Below, piece by piece: positions 12,101-56,716 of a stretch of 64,000 nt of DNA. The stretch is from Karalla daura. Its lineage: Eukaryota > Chordata > Actinopteri > Chaetodontiformes > Leiognathidae. The translations under genes were made by a program, and so were the position numbers. The notes under the pieces were generated by a model. It was not told the origin of the DNA and did not search any database. It worked only from the letters and a program-made list of their open reading frames with translations. The stretch spans positions 13,019,169 through 13,083,168 of the forward strand of contig CM055193.1 of assembly GCA_029224185.1 (NCBI GenBank), given 5' to 3'. Each line of letters begins with the position of its first letter. The first letter of the stretch is position 1.

Positions 12101-15100
12101 TCGATCCCAGCCCAGTGCAGCCTCCATGTCTAAGTCTCCTCGGTCAAGATAAAGATCCCAGATTGGGCCTGATGTTGCGTCATCAGGTGGGAATGTGTGT
12201 GAATGGTTGAAGCAGATGGACCGTGTAGGGTAGCCTCTGCCACCTGTTTATGAATGAGTCCATAAAGCATTTTGAGCGGTCACTCATTGGAAAGGTGCTA
12301 CATAAGGATCGGTCCATTTACCAATATGACATTCGGTTAGGTCCCAGGTTCGAATCCCAGTCAGGCCGAGGACTTGTATGTAGTATGCATGTTGCAAATG
12401 TACGCAGATATGCATGTTTGGAGACTTAACATTTCCTCTAAATGTGAAGCTGAATGGCGTGTGTGATGGACTGGGGGACCTATCCAGGGTGTGCTCCCTG
12501 CCTTTGCCTGAAGTGTGCTAAAGGTAGATCCTAGCAGGAAATGGTTAAAGTACAGAGTGGGTAAGATAATGGATGTTAAAAGAAACACCGACTTGAAGGC
12601 TGTTAGGCATAACGCCCTGAAGTGAAATCAGCTGATGTGCAACAACTATCTGCCTTATCACGAGAAATAACAGTAATACTCTGCTCTTGCCGGGGTTATT
12701 ATCTAATAAACTGGAAAGCGGCCCGGACATGTATTTAACAACTGCTCGTTTTGCACTTTTAATTCTCAGGTACAGAGGAAGCGGCAAGCATCAGATCGTG
12801 GCACGTTATACGCATGTGACGTAACCGGCCCGACACCAGCCCTACATCTGTCACGGCCCAGTTCCCCTTCCCCTTCCCCATCCCCATCCCCATCCCCGTC
12901 CCCGTCCCCTTCCCCATCCCCTTCCCCATCCCCGTCCCCATCCCCTTCCCCATCACCTTCCCCATCCCCATCCCCATCCCCATCCCCACAGCCCCACAAC
13001 GTTACGCAAACGGCCGAGTCAGCCGGCCAGACGCATCAGTGGCTGGTGTGTTCTGGAGACTGGCACAGGCTGCCTCTGTAGAGCAGGCCAGGGTCCTCAC
13101 ACACACACACTCTCACACACACACTCTCACATACACACATACACACACACACACAAGGGGCTCTATTCAGGAGGCCGGAGCGGCCGCTCTGAGGGCAGCG
13201 GCCATGGCACACTGAGACACCCAGCGACACAAGAGAGCCTCACAAAACAAGACAAGGCTGGGAGATGTCGACACCTTTATGCCTGGCGCGCACACTGGCA
13301 GATCTGTTTCGGTAGAGGGGGTGGGGGGTCGTATAGTCGGCCTCAAACATCCCAGCGTTCACATCACTGTGATGAGGGAGCTCTTTTAAGGCGGACTGGA
13401 GGGAAGTTGTTGCTTCGGCTAATTATAGTCGGAGGCAACACGAGAGCCGAGCGCCAAGCCGCGGGGAAGACACCAGCCAAACAGCAATGGTTGCTAGGGA
13501 AGTGGAGTACATTTTTTTTGGGGGGGGGTGAAGCGTATACCATGAGTGTTGAAAAGAGGGAGGAAATGGAGTTGTTTCATCATCAAGTTTTCTTTTTTTT
13601 TTTACTCTCTTACTCAATCCTCTCTTCCCCTCCCGATTTCTCTTGAATGGATGATGTTTATTCACACGAAAAAATACAGAATTCATGCCCATAAAGGAGG
13701 TGTGACCTTACAAGTTTTACCCACTTCTGTTTCTTTTAGATCGAGATATTATCTTTAAACTTTAGGTTAAACATACACAACTCTCTCTCACACACACACG
13801 CTATTCACTTTCACCTTTCAGACCAATTTAAGGTCTCCAGTCAAACTAAACAAACTGTATTTTTGGACTGTGAGAGGAAATCATAGTAAGTGGACAAAAC
13901 CCTCAACTGAGATTCGAACCGGGACCTTCTTGCTGCGACGCTCTCTAACCCACCGTGCCGCCTCCTAATTATTACTAATCTCCTAATTCCTTTAGAAATG
14001 AGTCACATCTCATAATGCATTTTTGTCAATTTCCTTTTGTTTTACAAACACACACGTCTTCAGTTTAGCCAACACAGTGGATCAGTGAATAGCACTATTC
14101 CTCACAGCAAAGATGACCTCCGGTTCGAAACCTGGTCAGACTTTCTGTCTGGAGTTTGCATATTGTCCACATCTACTTTGGTTTTCTCTGGGTACTTAAG
14201 TCTCTTTCCATGGTTCAAAAAACTTTCAGGTTTTGGTCGACTGGAGATGAAAAGATGTGAGAGTGAGAGTGAATGAGTGTGTGTGTATGTGTGTGTGTGT
14301 GTGTGTGGGCTTCACCCTATGTGCACTGGATCCAGATTAAGTACTGTACAAAGCAAATAAGAGAATGGATGAATATTTTCAGATCCTTTTCATAATTGCA
14401 ACATGCAGTAACATTTTCCATTCGTTCTCATAATAAACTGTTAGCTGATTTCTTCCACCATAAAACATTTTAAAAAAAGCAAACAAACCGAGCTGCGAGC
14501 TGGACTTTATCACGCCAACATTAAAAGCAGGGTTGAGAGATCGGCCTCGGGCATGACTCATCCCGACTTATCGCTACTGCGTTAACTGTACCGCATGACA
14601 GACAAAAATGTGTTCTCGATGGGCGTGAGGGACCTGTACGTGTGATCTGCATGTTGCTTAGCAGCTTCAAGTGTAGTCATGTCTCCCGCTGGTTGGATTA
14701 AATGAAAAGCATAATAACCCCACGTTACATGACGTCCCCTTTTTGCTCCCTTTTTGGAACGTTTGGAGCTAAACACACAATTTCCTATAACTTTGGCCTA
14801 AAGTAAGCAGCAATGACATTTATCTTTCGGCCTGGCCGCCCCAGCCCTCCAAACTATGTCAGACATCCACCAGCGGAGTCGACTTCCTTGAGAGATTACC
14901 AGGCAGCAGAACAGAAGCAAAACAAGCAGGAGAGGAAACATCAAACTGAACCCGAGAAGCCCTGAGCTGGACAATGGACGGCACAGCGGAGAAGTGAGCG
15001 ACTTCACACATTCTTTGTTCCCCAACACCAAACTTCACACACAGGCTGGAGTTTCCATTACCTCTGTGAAGAGGGGAGGAAAAAAAAGAAGAAAAAAAAA

Positions 15101-15767
15101 AGGGAAAAAGTGGGTGGACCTCTGACCAAACCGCCTTATAATGAGACTCTTTGACTTGCAGCGATAAAAAGTGCTTTCCACACAAAAACCAGGGAAGCTC
15201 TGACACAGTGGTACTGCGACATTTTCTCTGCTTCGTCAGCAACTGTGAGATACGAGGCATTACTCCACATGCGCCTCGTGAAACAGAGAACTTAATCATG
15301 CAAACTAAGGTTATCATGTGCAAAAAAAAGGAAAAAAGAAAAGACTTGGGCAGGATGTGGTTATACTCTACACCTCACTTCAGCGCCCCAACTCACTTGA
15401 TACTGGACGTTTCTATTTGTGTTGTGTTGCAGGTGTGCCGTGTATTCCACTTCACTGGAGCCACATATGCAAAGATAATAATACACAGTGGAGGCATTTC
15501 ACTTTGCATAGGCAAGTGATACACATAACATTTCCCACATGTTGCCATACTGGGAGGCATTCATCCCCTGCCCACAAATAGCAAGTGGTAAATGGAGAAA
15601 AGGGGGGGAAAAAGAGAGAGAGTGTCCCGCTGACAGCCACTGGGGCTGGTTAACCTGCATGACCTCTTCTTCTGCCGTTACCACTCTGCATTTGGCTCCT
15701 TGGTGCCAAAATGAGACAACAGTGGAGCACAAGTGACAAGTGGGGCAAAGGCCTCAACACCCCCCCC

Positions 15768-15798
<31 letters not shown>

Positions 15799-16087
15799 AC
15801 ACACACACACCCACACCCTGACACACATGCTCTAGTTTTACTTCACAGTTTCAAGCTGAAATCTGGGGCACCTCTCATACGAATCAATGATCAACCCCTG
15901 CCTAGCTGCGGTTTACCTGAGCACCTAAACGCACCACGCACGCACGCGCACACACTCAGCTAGTTGGGATAATTCTCGAAAAGTTACTCACCATTTCTGC
16001 GACCAGGATGAAGCCTTTCGGGGTCTTCGCGTAACTTTTCATCCTCTCCAGGCAGTTGCCACCGGAGCTGGGCGCCGTATCAGCCAT
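9151..16087 (-). CDS. plp2: plp2-like gene, tandem copy C
   Basis: Four minus-strand exons: 15992-16087, 10894-11049, 10692-10790 and 9151-9276, GT-AG and phase 0, giving 158 aa. It begins MADTAPSSGGNCLERMKSYA, with KGFILVAEM, CELIFSAIFFWVFTMEVDKT, NWLWT at the exon 2 end (human PLP2 has NWPWS), DFFRAAIGAGLYLIFSLIGL and VFGLIAGVVFAYDTYTIFLK, ending GYHAYSPS. Of the three copies it looks closest to mammalian PLP2. Intron 1 is 4.9 kb against 0.4 and 0.7 kb in copies A and B; the extra DNA is mostly repeats (11.2-15.1 kb), while both intron ends still match copy B. It is the copy nearest syp, which matches PLP2's place close to SYP in human Xp11.23. Intact by all visible criteria. Confidence 0.88.
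11125..11330 (+). mobile_element. SINE fragment in plp2 copy C intron 1
   Basis: Contains the phrases TTTGGAGACTCTGAATGGCC and TGTGAGTGTGAGAGTGAATG followed by a GT run and a degenerate CCAGTGTGTATGCTCTGCC. These belong to the tail half of a tRNA-derived SINE family that recurs in this window (12338, 14075, 20465, 57985, 60895, 62455). The first part is also present in intron 1 of copies A (about 1470-1530) and B (about 5090-5145), so the insertion predates the plp2 duplications. Confidence 0.55.
12055..12325 (+). mobile_element. tRNA-derived SINE
   Basis: The 5' part carries GTGGTTCGATCCCAGC, a good RNA polymerase III B box. The body (GGTAGCCTCTGCCACCTG, then AAGCATTTTGAGCGGTC) and end (GGTCCATTTACC) also occur at 23500-23655 without the tRNA-like head. 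A complete or nearly complete SINE in plus orientation is the simplest reading. Confidence 0.6.
12338..12572 (+). mobile_element. Second SINE, adjacent to the first
   Basis: A B-box-like CAGGTTCGAATCCCAG is followed by a body with GCATGTTTGGAGACTTAAC and CCAGGGTGTGCTCCCTGCC, ending near AAGATAATGGATG. The order matches the SINE at 14075-14375. It lies within plp2 copy C intron 1. Confidence 0.55.
12862..12988. repeat. CCCCAT/CCCCGT/CCTTCC hexamer minisatellite
   Basis: About 21 hexamer-sized units of CCCCAT, CCCCGT and CCCCTT in irregular order. The apparent GMGMGK or DGDGDG peptides on the minus strand are translations of this array. Confidence 0.9.
13895..13970 (-). mobile_element. SINE head fragment, reverse orientation
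   Basis: Contains GAGATTCGAACCGGGACC, the reverse complement of a pol III B box in a tRNA-like head, and CACCGTGCCGCC, typical of this SINE family's reversed 5' end. Confidence 0.45.
14075..14375 (+). mobile_element. SINE, nearly full length
   Basis: Head with GGTTCGAAACCTGGTCAGAC (B box), middle with CTGGAGTTTGCATATTGTCC, tail with GAGAGTGAATGAGTG, a GT run, ACCCTATGTGCACTGGATCC and AGAGAATGGATGAATA. Element order matches the copies at 12338 and 20465. Confidence 0.6.
15760..15811. repeat. (C)25 homopolymer followed by (CA)n
   Basis: A pure run of 25 C, followed by about 14 CA units. Lies in plp2 copy C intron 1, about 180 bp downstream of the exon 1 donor. Confidence 0.95.
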
Positions 16088-16650
16088 TACGTGCGAACTA
16101 AAGTTGTTATTCCTACTTTGCGTTAAGGGTTTATAGAGCCGCAGATGACTTCACTGAAGTCCCGGTGCTGGATTGCCGAAGCTAAAAAAGCGAGCTCTGG
16201 CCTCCTCCCCCGCCCCGGGCGAATGAATCAACTTCTCCGATGAAAAGTCGTGGTGAAAGACAACCTGGTGGAGCTCGGTCACGACCACAGAGAGGCTGAA
16301 GGAAAGTCCGCTGGTTGTTGGAGGAGGAGGAGACGGGGCGGAGTCCCTGGAGCTGACTGCGGGGCGTTGGCTTTCACTTTTCTCAAGGGGAAAAACTTCT
16401 GCACACTCGTGATGCCTTCAGGTGCCGCTGGGAAACTACAGCCACCTGTCCTGGTGCTGTCAACTGTGGTGGAAAGTGCGTCCACGTGCACCAACTTCGC
16501 CACTTTGAACCCTTTGAACTACTTTCACTTTGCACCAGTGAATTTAAAGCGAAATACACATTTGAGTGTGTATCTCAAAGTCCGAGCTATAAACAAATAA
16601 AGGTGTTGTCCTTGATACATTACAACCAGTTTGACAGTTAGACCACAATG

Positions 16651-16889
<239 letters not shown>

Positions 16890-19179
16890 GCTAAACCTAT
16901 ACAACATCAAAGTGCTCCAAAGCAAAGTATAAAAAATCATGTTCCAAAAATCACAATATTGACAAGAGCTGGTTCAGTCTTTTTATACAATTTGTGTTGG
17001 TACAACTCCTGTATGTTTATCCATGTACAATTGGAAGAGACTAACAGGTACATATACCTGGTATTTCCAACAGTTATTGAAGGCATCCTATCAGACGGTG
17101 GATGATTTTTTCCCTACCGTGTTACTGTAACTACAGTAGGTGTGACCTGGTATTCAGTAGGAGACAGAGCAGCTGCTGAATAGCCTACAAACACATCACT
17201 GCCTCAAATAGAAGCTCATTTTAAAACAATGACTCAGATGTGCAGGAAGTATTGCATTAACATGGAGATCATTAGAATTTTACAGAATTAATGACGTCAG
17301 GTTTTCTTTAGACTTCCTCTATGATTAGACCAGTACTACTGTATTTTACTTTAATTTGATTGTCCAAAGAAGGGAAAAGAAGAGCATTCAAGTGAGATAG
17401 AATAAAAGCTTTAAAGCACTTTTGACAGCCACTAGTCTATTCAATGCATGTGTATCTCGTAAATGTCGGTCTTCCTTGCAGTATTGATGGAGACAAGTTC
17501 CTGAAAATACTAAATGAACCCGCAGGTCAAGCCAAACAATGAATCGTGACTGGGTGTATATCCGCATCGACCACTAGAGGGAGCAATGCAAGGTCAAACC
17601 ACCCAGCTGTCCCTGAATGCATCACTTTTGTCCTAATCTTTGACTTATTTTGCAACCTTTAAAGCATTTTGTTGAATGCCTTAAACTATTGTTACAAAAA
17701 TGAAAGGCGCATTTTGCAAGTAAACCAGAAGACACTGCTATGAACAGAAGTACACGTTTTAACCTTCAACAGAATAATTTCAAGTTTATTTCATTTTGTT
17801 TCACATGAATCCCATATAATAAGAATACAGCAGAATTCTGGAGAGTCTTGGATATCTTTTTTTCTCTGACTTATCATTATCATAAATACTAATATGAATA
17901 CATCATACACAATAAACACAGCACTATCCAAAGGCGTAGAGAGTACCACAAGACATCATTCACCACTAACAACAGAGTATATTTCATTTCAGCATATTTA
18001 TAAGAGCTACAGTGAACGAGAGAAAGAAACAGAGTTGAGGGGGGCGGGAGGACTAGAGGAAGAGAGAAAACCAGGTGTTTCTACACCACCTGAATCAAAG
18101 AACCCTGATTTTAAAATAAATGAGTGACTCCAAGGCTGCACAATGGGTCGATATGCTGGAGATGGACGACAATTCACCCGGACGAGGGCCGTGGAAGCAA
18201 AAACTACCAATCAAGACACATCTTCTTACCATTTGGCAAACACGATCTTGTATACCCAAACAGAGGACTGGCAGTAGGACGGGTGTGTTTCTATCTGGAC
18301 AGAAATCATTATTGCAGCACTCACGTTGTGCTTTCAGTAGAGTGAAGCGGAGCTGCAGTACGCGCCGTGCCATAGCCACGATGATGGATCGGACATCCTA
18401 CGGTGTTACTGTGTAGACTAATAACTTTCCTGCAGCCTTGAGCCTCAGCCACTCAAATATGTTTTGGGATGCTTCAGGATATACGGATGCATGCAGTAAA
18501 TTTTTGCTTGCCCTCAGAGAGAGAAGAGCGAACAAAGGGTTGAGGATGCAGGAGAAGTACACATGGACACGCATTGTTCAGACGGCCTCATAATAAGATG
18601 TGCTTACTATGGCATAACCATTAAAGTCATTAAAGTGGTATATACTTTAATCTCATTTACCTACAGCTCATGGTAATGTGAGTATGTACGTCACTGATTA
18701 CAGTGTGATAGAAACACCAGTTAAAAAACTATATGACTCTGTCTTACAACTTTCTGGACCACATAAAAGGCGATCAAAACAGGACGAGGTTCATTGACAA
18801 CATTTGTTCGATGCCATTACATAAATCCAACAAGTAAACAAACACACGTTGCTAAAACTGTTGTTCACTGCCCTGATTCACAATTTTTTTTTCATACTTA
18901 TAGCACACTATAGCAGTTTCTGGAACAGCACGGCAAATATGAGATGCTACCATGCTCACTAATTTTCTTAAACCTACGCAGTTTTTCATTTTTATACGTG
19001 AGGATTTAAAATATTCGGTGTATCACAAGAGTTCATCCTTGCTCGACAGCGAAATTCGATGGAAAAATATATATAAAAACATAAACAAAGTTCAAACAAC
19101 CTACATACTGTAACACCCACCACTACACTTCATTTAACTGTTGTTAGTTATCGTTACTCTTTCTCTGATGTCTTTTAAT

Positions 19180-19215
19180 ATATATATATATATATATATA
19201 TCAATATATATATAT
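19180..19215. repeat. (TA)n tract
   Basis: Two TA runs separated by a single CAA interruption. Confidence 0.9.
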
Positions 19216-20464
19216 ACTGACGATTCTCTTCTTTCCTTCTTTCGATATTTGCCATGACATTTTCATTCACCCCCTTCCATCCTGCCGGTAATGCTGATCA
19301 AAATGAAAACAAAAAAGAAATAATAATAATAATAGGAAAAATTTAAAAAAGAAAAGAAATAAAGATGGTCATAGATTCTGTGATGAATAAACAAAAACAT
19401 TACAGTGGAATGAATGATTTAAGGGATTCAAGGGGAAAAGGCTAAAACTATGTGAGCTCCTAAACAGAACCAAAATAAATGCAATTGAATAACTCTGTGC
19501 TCAACATTTGTTGTATAACAACTTATATGGAGTGCACAATTATTCAACTGTGTACATATAATTTTATATATCAGCATGTTGATATTTACACAGCACAGAC
19601 AAATACATTCTCCCAAGTTAAATATTACTACAATATTTTTTTCCATAAATGTAAGTCTTTTCCATTACAAGATTCTCTTAAATATTCGTCAACGAATGTT
19701 TTGGTATTTGTATTCAAGTTTTTCTCGTATAACCAAACAGACAATCCTCTGTTGTCTTCTACAGTTAAATACATCACGAGAATAAACATCATGTTACAGC
19801 AAAGACCCCGAGCCCCCCTCCCCCAACCCTCCAGTGTGCTCCCCTCCCCCCAGGCCCCACCAGGTTCTGCCCTCCATGTTTCCCTCCCTCCGCCTGTCAA
19901 CTCACAGATACAACAAACAGACAAACAGAGGAGTGTGGAAATGCAGTTGGTGGTCGAGAGCCACCCTCCAAAATCACAAGATCACCCTGGGGAGAGAAGA
20001 GAGGGGGAGGGGGAGAGAGAGAGAGAAGGGATGGAAAATATTAAACAAACAGCCATCGTTTGAGCTCGTGTTGAATGTGTAAACAACGATGAGGCTGGAC
20101 TAATATGGGACGACAACATGTCAGCACATTAGTGGATGCAGATGGTAACAACACTGTATTGTTCAGGATGTGCTGAGTAACCATAAATAAAACACTATAT
20201 GTCTAACATGGTGCCAGGCATGGTATGTGTCAATATTATACTGCAATATGCAAAAAATTCTTTCCTCATTCTCATAAAAATCTGTTAGCATGATGATGAG
20301 GAATTAAGGATTATATATTAGGTCTGGTGGCAGGAGCTTGAAACCAGGTACAAATGAGCCAGATGGGCTAATCAGTGACTCCTCAGGAGGGATGAGTGAC
20401 CAGGGTGGTTATGAAGCCTCCTTGTAGAGGCACGAAGAGCCCAACACATAATGTGAGTGATGTG

Positions 20465-20705
20465 TTGGGCGACACGGTGGATTCTTGGTTGGTGTGCTTG
20501 CCTTACAGATGTGTGGAGTTTGCGTGTTCTCCCCACATCTGTGTGGGGTTTCTCTGGTTACTCTGGTTTCCTCCCACAGCCCAGAGACTCTAAATGGTCG
20601 TTAGTGATGTGAGTGGTGTGTGTGGTATGACTGTCTGTGTATTCCCTGACTTTATGTGTGCTGGTGATAAGCAAAGTGGTAAAGATAATGAATGGTGGAT
20701 AAAAA
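20465..20705 (+). mobile_element. SINE
   Basis: Contains GGAGTTTGCGTGTTCTCCCC, GGTTTCCTCCCACAGCCC, AGAGACTCTAAATGG and a tail AGATAATGAATGGTGGA, in the order seen in other SINE copies of this window. Plus orientation, in the presumed syp 3' flank or 3' UTR. Confidence 0.65.
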
Positions 20706-21960
20706 TACCAGTACTCAAGTCTTTGTTGAAATGTATAAAAATGGCTTTTAATTCTGCAACTGAAATGGAGACAAAGTGCTACTTGTCTGAGCAGCAGTGC
20801 CGGCCCGAGCCTTTATGGGGCCCTGAGCAGAATTTGTTTTTGATTACACCTGCTAGTAAATAACCAGTAAATAACCATTTGTCCTGATCTGTTAAGTTTA
20901 ACTACTTAAACTGAAGTAGTCATCAGATTCTCTAGTTTCAAAAATTGTAAAATTTAGCTTTCCTTTCTTTTTTTCCATTTCTCAGGAAATGGAAAAGGCT
21001 CAGTTGGTGTGGTTTGATTCTCCCGTTGGGTTTTGCAGTGAGGGAGGATTAATTGTTCACTTGGCACAGGTGTGCTGACTGAGAGGCTGATTAGTCCATC
21101 CCGCACACCTGTGCCAGGTATCAGGCTCCTGCCACAGTCTTATTATGTATATTTATTAGTGTGACAATTTGTTCTATCTTTGTTGAACTAGAGCAAAAGC
21201 AAAACGAAAAAATCAGGGCTGCAAATACAACACTAAGAAAAATTCATTAGAGAAATGAAAGATTTTTCCAAACAGCTGTTCATCACAGAGAAAAAGAGAG
21301 AGAGGGAGCCTGTGGAGCTCTTTCCCTAAATGCCTGTAGTGACTCTGTGAGAGTGGCAAGAGAGCACCAAAACAAATCACGGATCAAACAGCTCAATGTG
21401 TTGAAAGTAGCTGCAAGGCTCATTAAAGCTGAGAGGCAGAGAACAGTTTTCTGTCTGTCTGTCTGTGTGGGTTCATTACAAAAGGGAACCGCAGCATCAC
21501 AGTGTATTCACATTGTCATTTGACAAATTGTTGTTGCAGAAATATTGATTACAGCTTCAGCTTACTCCAGTAAAACACTCAGATGGTCTGAGTTCACTTC
21601 CACAGAAGTAATTTAAATCCCAATTTTCACAATATTTTCACAAAACTGTTTGAACGAGAAATGGAAGATTTACTATCTACACTGTCTTTCACTCTTTTAT
21701 TCACACTGGAGAGAAATGTCTTAAATCCACTGATATCTATTTTCATGTGTGCCTTAATACTTTTTGCAGAAAGTAGTGGCTTTGAAAGCTCAAAAAATCT
21801 TGTACAGTTGTATGTTTTAATAAATTGTCAGAGCATGTGTGCTTGTGTTATCAATAAGTGCATGACATTAGAGATTTGTTAACGCACATACACACACAAT
21901 AAGTGGTGTGTATGTGGGTTTCCACTCACCATCCCTCAGCTGTGGTCCGGCTGGACAGGC

Positions 21961-33071
<11,111 letters not shown>

Positions 33072-33220
33072 CTTGGCCGCTTACTCGCTGATAAGAGGAT
33101 CAGAGGGGCGGTGGGAGGGAGGCGTCTCATCTGGAACAGCCCAGGGGAGGAGGGCGAGCCAGAGGAGGGAAGAGCCGTGAACTGCGTCACGGGCTGGGGC
33201 GAGGACGTGGGGCGGCGTCG

Positions 33221-33228
33221 TGACGTCA
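33221..33228. promoter_or_regulatory. CRE palindrome upstream of syp
   Basis: TGACGTCA, the full CREB/ATF site, lies about 150 bp upstream of the syp start codon in GC-rich DNA. Known binding motif; occupancy and use are inferred. Confidence 0.5.
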
Positions 33229-34427
33229 CACAGAATAACCGTTGGGACGTGGAGGGAGGACGAGCCCCCCCGCTGAGCTCAAGTCAAACCTGACAGATTT
33301 CATGCTTTCTGACTGGAAAACAAGGCAGAGCATTCAATCTTATCGTGATGAAATTGTTCACACGTGATCTCTGAACGCAGGATACATTTTATTTTTTAGT
33401 TTTAGCATTTTGTTGAACTTGTTTATATCATTGTGTTCCTCGTCAGCCATTTTAGACTGCTATTATTTGTAGTAATTTGGTGTGTTTTACCTTTTTATCC
33501 ACCAAAATTCTTCAAAACATGACATGTTTTGAGTTACATTTGCTATTTATAGTCTGTACCATACGTGTCATCTTAACCGCTCGCCACTTGTCACTATCAA
33601 TCCATCACCATGACTGTTGGGAAATTTAAGTACTTTGCAATAGACATTAACACTGAAACTGAGTACGCTGATAAACAGTGTAATATGTTTCATCTGAGTC
33701 TTTGTATTTGCCAAAGTAATATCAATATAGGGCTTATTTTTTGTTGAAAGCACGTTATCGAGGACTATTGGCTGTAAATATATAAATGGAAGATAAAAAT
33801 GTGTAATATTAACAAGAATCTGAGCTGATAAAGAGATAACATAACATGTTAATCTCAAGAGATAGAATAACATGACTCAATGTATAATATATTTATAACA
33901 GAATCTAAAATGGTTTAGCCAGATTTGACTTCAAGGTAAGTAACTTGAAATGGACATAGAAGGAGGTTTAAGTGAAATAAGAGAAATTTAATGTGGGCAC
34001 ATTCATCCTAAATTTTCCATTTTATATTAAAATCTAATTTGTCTTCTTCATTTTACCACCGCAAAAATGATATTGTTCCATTAGTTTGATTAGTTACTCA
34101 CAAAATTGCATATTCACTATCGACCATTTCCATGAACAAATCCTGATCAGTTCACTAAGAATGAAGCCTAGTTACACATCATTATATTCATATTATTCTA
34201 TACATTCATCGTAGTTCAGAACACATTGTACCCATAAATCCATTGCAAGAAGTGGAGGAAGACGAGCCATGCCGTCTGTCCAATCATAGCACACGTCCTT
34301 ACTCTAACAGGGGGGGACTGAGAGTCGCCCTGGGGGTCTATAGCACAGAGAGCAGCGCATGAAGACTGTTCACGCTTTAGTAGGCACAAGCAGAGAAGTA
34401 GAGGAGGAATAAGAGAGGTCGGTGAGC

Positions 34428-34428
<1 letters not shown>

Positions 34429-34458
<30 letters not shown>

Positions 34459-34462
34459 GCTG
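34429..34462. repeat. CTG/CAG trinucleotide tract
   Basis: Eight CTG units, a GTT interruption and further CTG, about 1.36 kb upstream of the syp start. Not in a supported exon. Confidence 0.9.
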
Positions 34463-35529
34463 GTCATTAACACGCTGCATGATTGTGTTTTTATTTTTAG
34501 ATGAATATGTTGTGCCTTTCATTTCACAAGCGAACCTTACTCTTTATGTAACACGTTAAAGGGCAGTTCAGGGAGAGTTCAGGTGTTTCGATGCAGTCGC
34601 CATATAGGGATGAATGTAGAGCTGAAGTGTTGGACAATAGACAAGTGTGGGTTACTGTTTTGCACGATTCTGTTTCTCTAAAAGGGGGAAATAAGAGGCA
34701 GATGTTGTCCATCTGCCTGTCTGATAATGGCCGATTACATAATTCACTTCTTTGTATTTTGCTGGTTGTCATCACCCGTTATAGCAGTCGTGGTGAGAAA
34801 ACAACCCAGAGGTCTTTTCAGCTCTTGAGCGCACAGCTTGCACTGTTATCAGTGTGTAACACAAAAGAACAACAAAAACAACATATATCTGAGAAAACAT
34901 AAAACTTTATTAATTGACACAAAAAATACTTTCTCTATAAGTTTTTATGTTTAACTTTAGAGGATATTGAATATTGAGTAAATTTTAAGTTTTCACTAAA
35001 ATAGCGTAATCGCAATTGACTTTTTCTTGCTATTTGTGAAACACATTATCAATTGTTATTGATCTAATAGTTTAACATATGTTTTATTATACTTTTTTAG
35101 ATGTATTATTTTCATTATCCTTCGCATCCGAACAGGTGTATAAAGTGAAATTGACATACAGTAAAAAATGAGAATACAATGCAAAAAATAGTCCTTTGTC
35201 ATGATCTTGAAGAGCGTCAGTTCTCTGTCACATGCAGCAGGCTCCTCAGCAAAACATCCCACAGGGTTCACACCCACTTTGCCCCTGCTGCAGACCATCA
35301 GTTGCTCTCAAAATCATTACGTGTGCATCCATGTGTTTTTGTGTATTTTGGCATTCATAATTAAAAACATATCCCACCCAGCACAACATTTTAATCAGAC
35401 AACACATAAGATAAGTGTCTTGCATTGCATCACTCTTACCCACATGCTGTTTCTTCCACTTTGTTTTTTATCTCTCGCTGCAGATATAAACACATACGGC
35501 ATTAAGATTTTATTCTTCTTTTCTCTTTT

Positions 35530-35535
35530 TTTATT
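35530..35535 (-). terminator. Candidate poly(A) signal for cacna1f
   Basis: TTTATT on the plus strand reads AATAAA on the minus strand, 53 nt after the cacna1f stop codon. A second candidate lies at about 35509 and another near 34904; which is used cannot be seen. Confidence 0.35.
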
Positions 35536-35587
35536 CGAAAAAGTTCGTAACTCCCTTTCTCGCGCTGTTGTTTCGGCTGTGCCAATC

Positions 35588-56466
<20,879 letters not shown>

Positions 56467-56710
56467 CTTCGCAGTTTAACAGCACAAAGTCACTTCAGAA
56501 AGCCCACCATCAACTCCTCCGGGGATCTGCGATGCCTAGAGGATCACAGATCTGAATTCTGCCCCCAAAAGAGTGAACTTTTCAGGGCTAAAAAACGAGA
56601 AGGACCATCTGCAGCCTGTCATCTCAGATCACATGCTGCATGCCGGTGCAGCACAGCAGAGGCTACACTCCATCCTGCTTTGCCGCCTGCGCATGGCCTG
56701 GAAATCCAAT

Positions 56711-56716
56711 TAATCC
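56711..56716. promoter_or_regulatory. OTX/CRX core motif upstream of cacna1f
   Basis: TAATCC about 245 bp upstream of the cacna1f ATG; a second copy, in reverse (GGATTA), is at 56866-56871. These six-base cores are bound by photoreceptor homeodomain factors, but occur often by chance. Confidence 0.25.

Larger units (their letters stand above)
33072..35587. other. Interval between syp start and cacna1f stop (syp promoter region and cacna1f 3' flank)
   Basis: No coding exon is supported. The 230 bp next to the syp start are GC-rich and include a perfect CRE. A CTG/CAG tract lies at 34429-34462. Near the right end are candidate minus-strand poly(A) signals for cacna1f at 35530-35535 and about 35509. 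The middle (33.3-34.2 kb) is A/T-rich with nothing recognisable. Confidence 0.5.

Noticed and set aside
12759..12999. GMGMGK and DGDGDG repeat proteins
   Set aside because: Both frames translate the hexamer minisatellite; no splice signals or family similarity.
12055..14160. tRNA genes suggested by GGTTCGA boxes
   Set aside because: The boxes are part of tRNA-derived SINE heads; no full cloverleaf with paired stems could be drawn.
14859..15323. 154-aa minus-strand open frame
   Set aside because: No recognisable domain, lies in plp2 copy C intron 1, and part of it is homologous to non-coding intron DNA of copy B.
19479..20063. 194-aa plus-strand open frame
   Set aside because: Low-complexity composition and no domain; lies in the presumed syp 3' flank.
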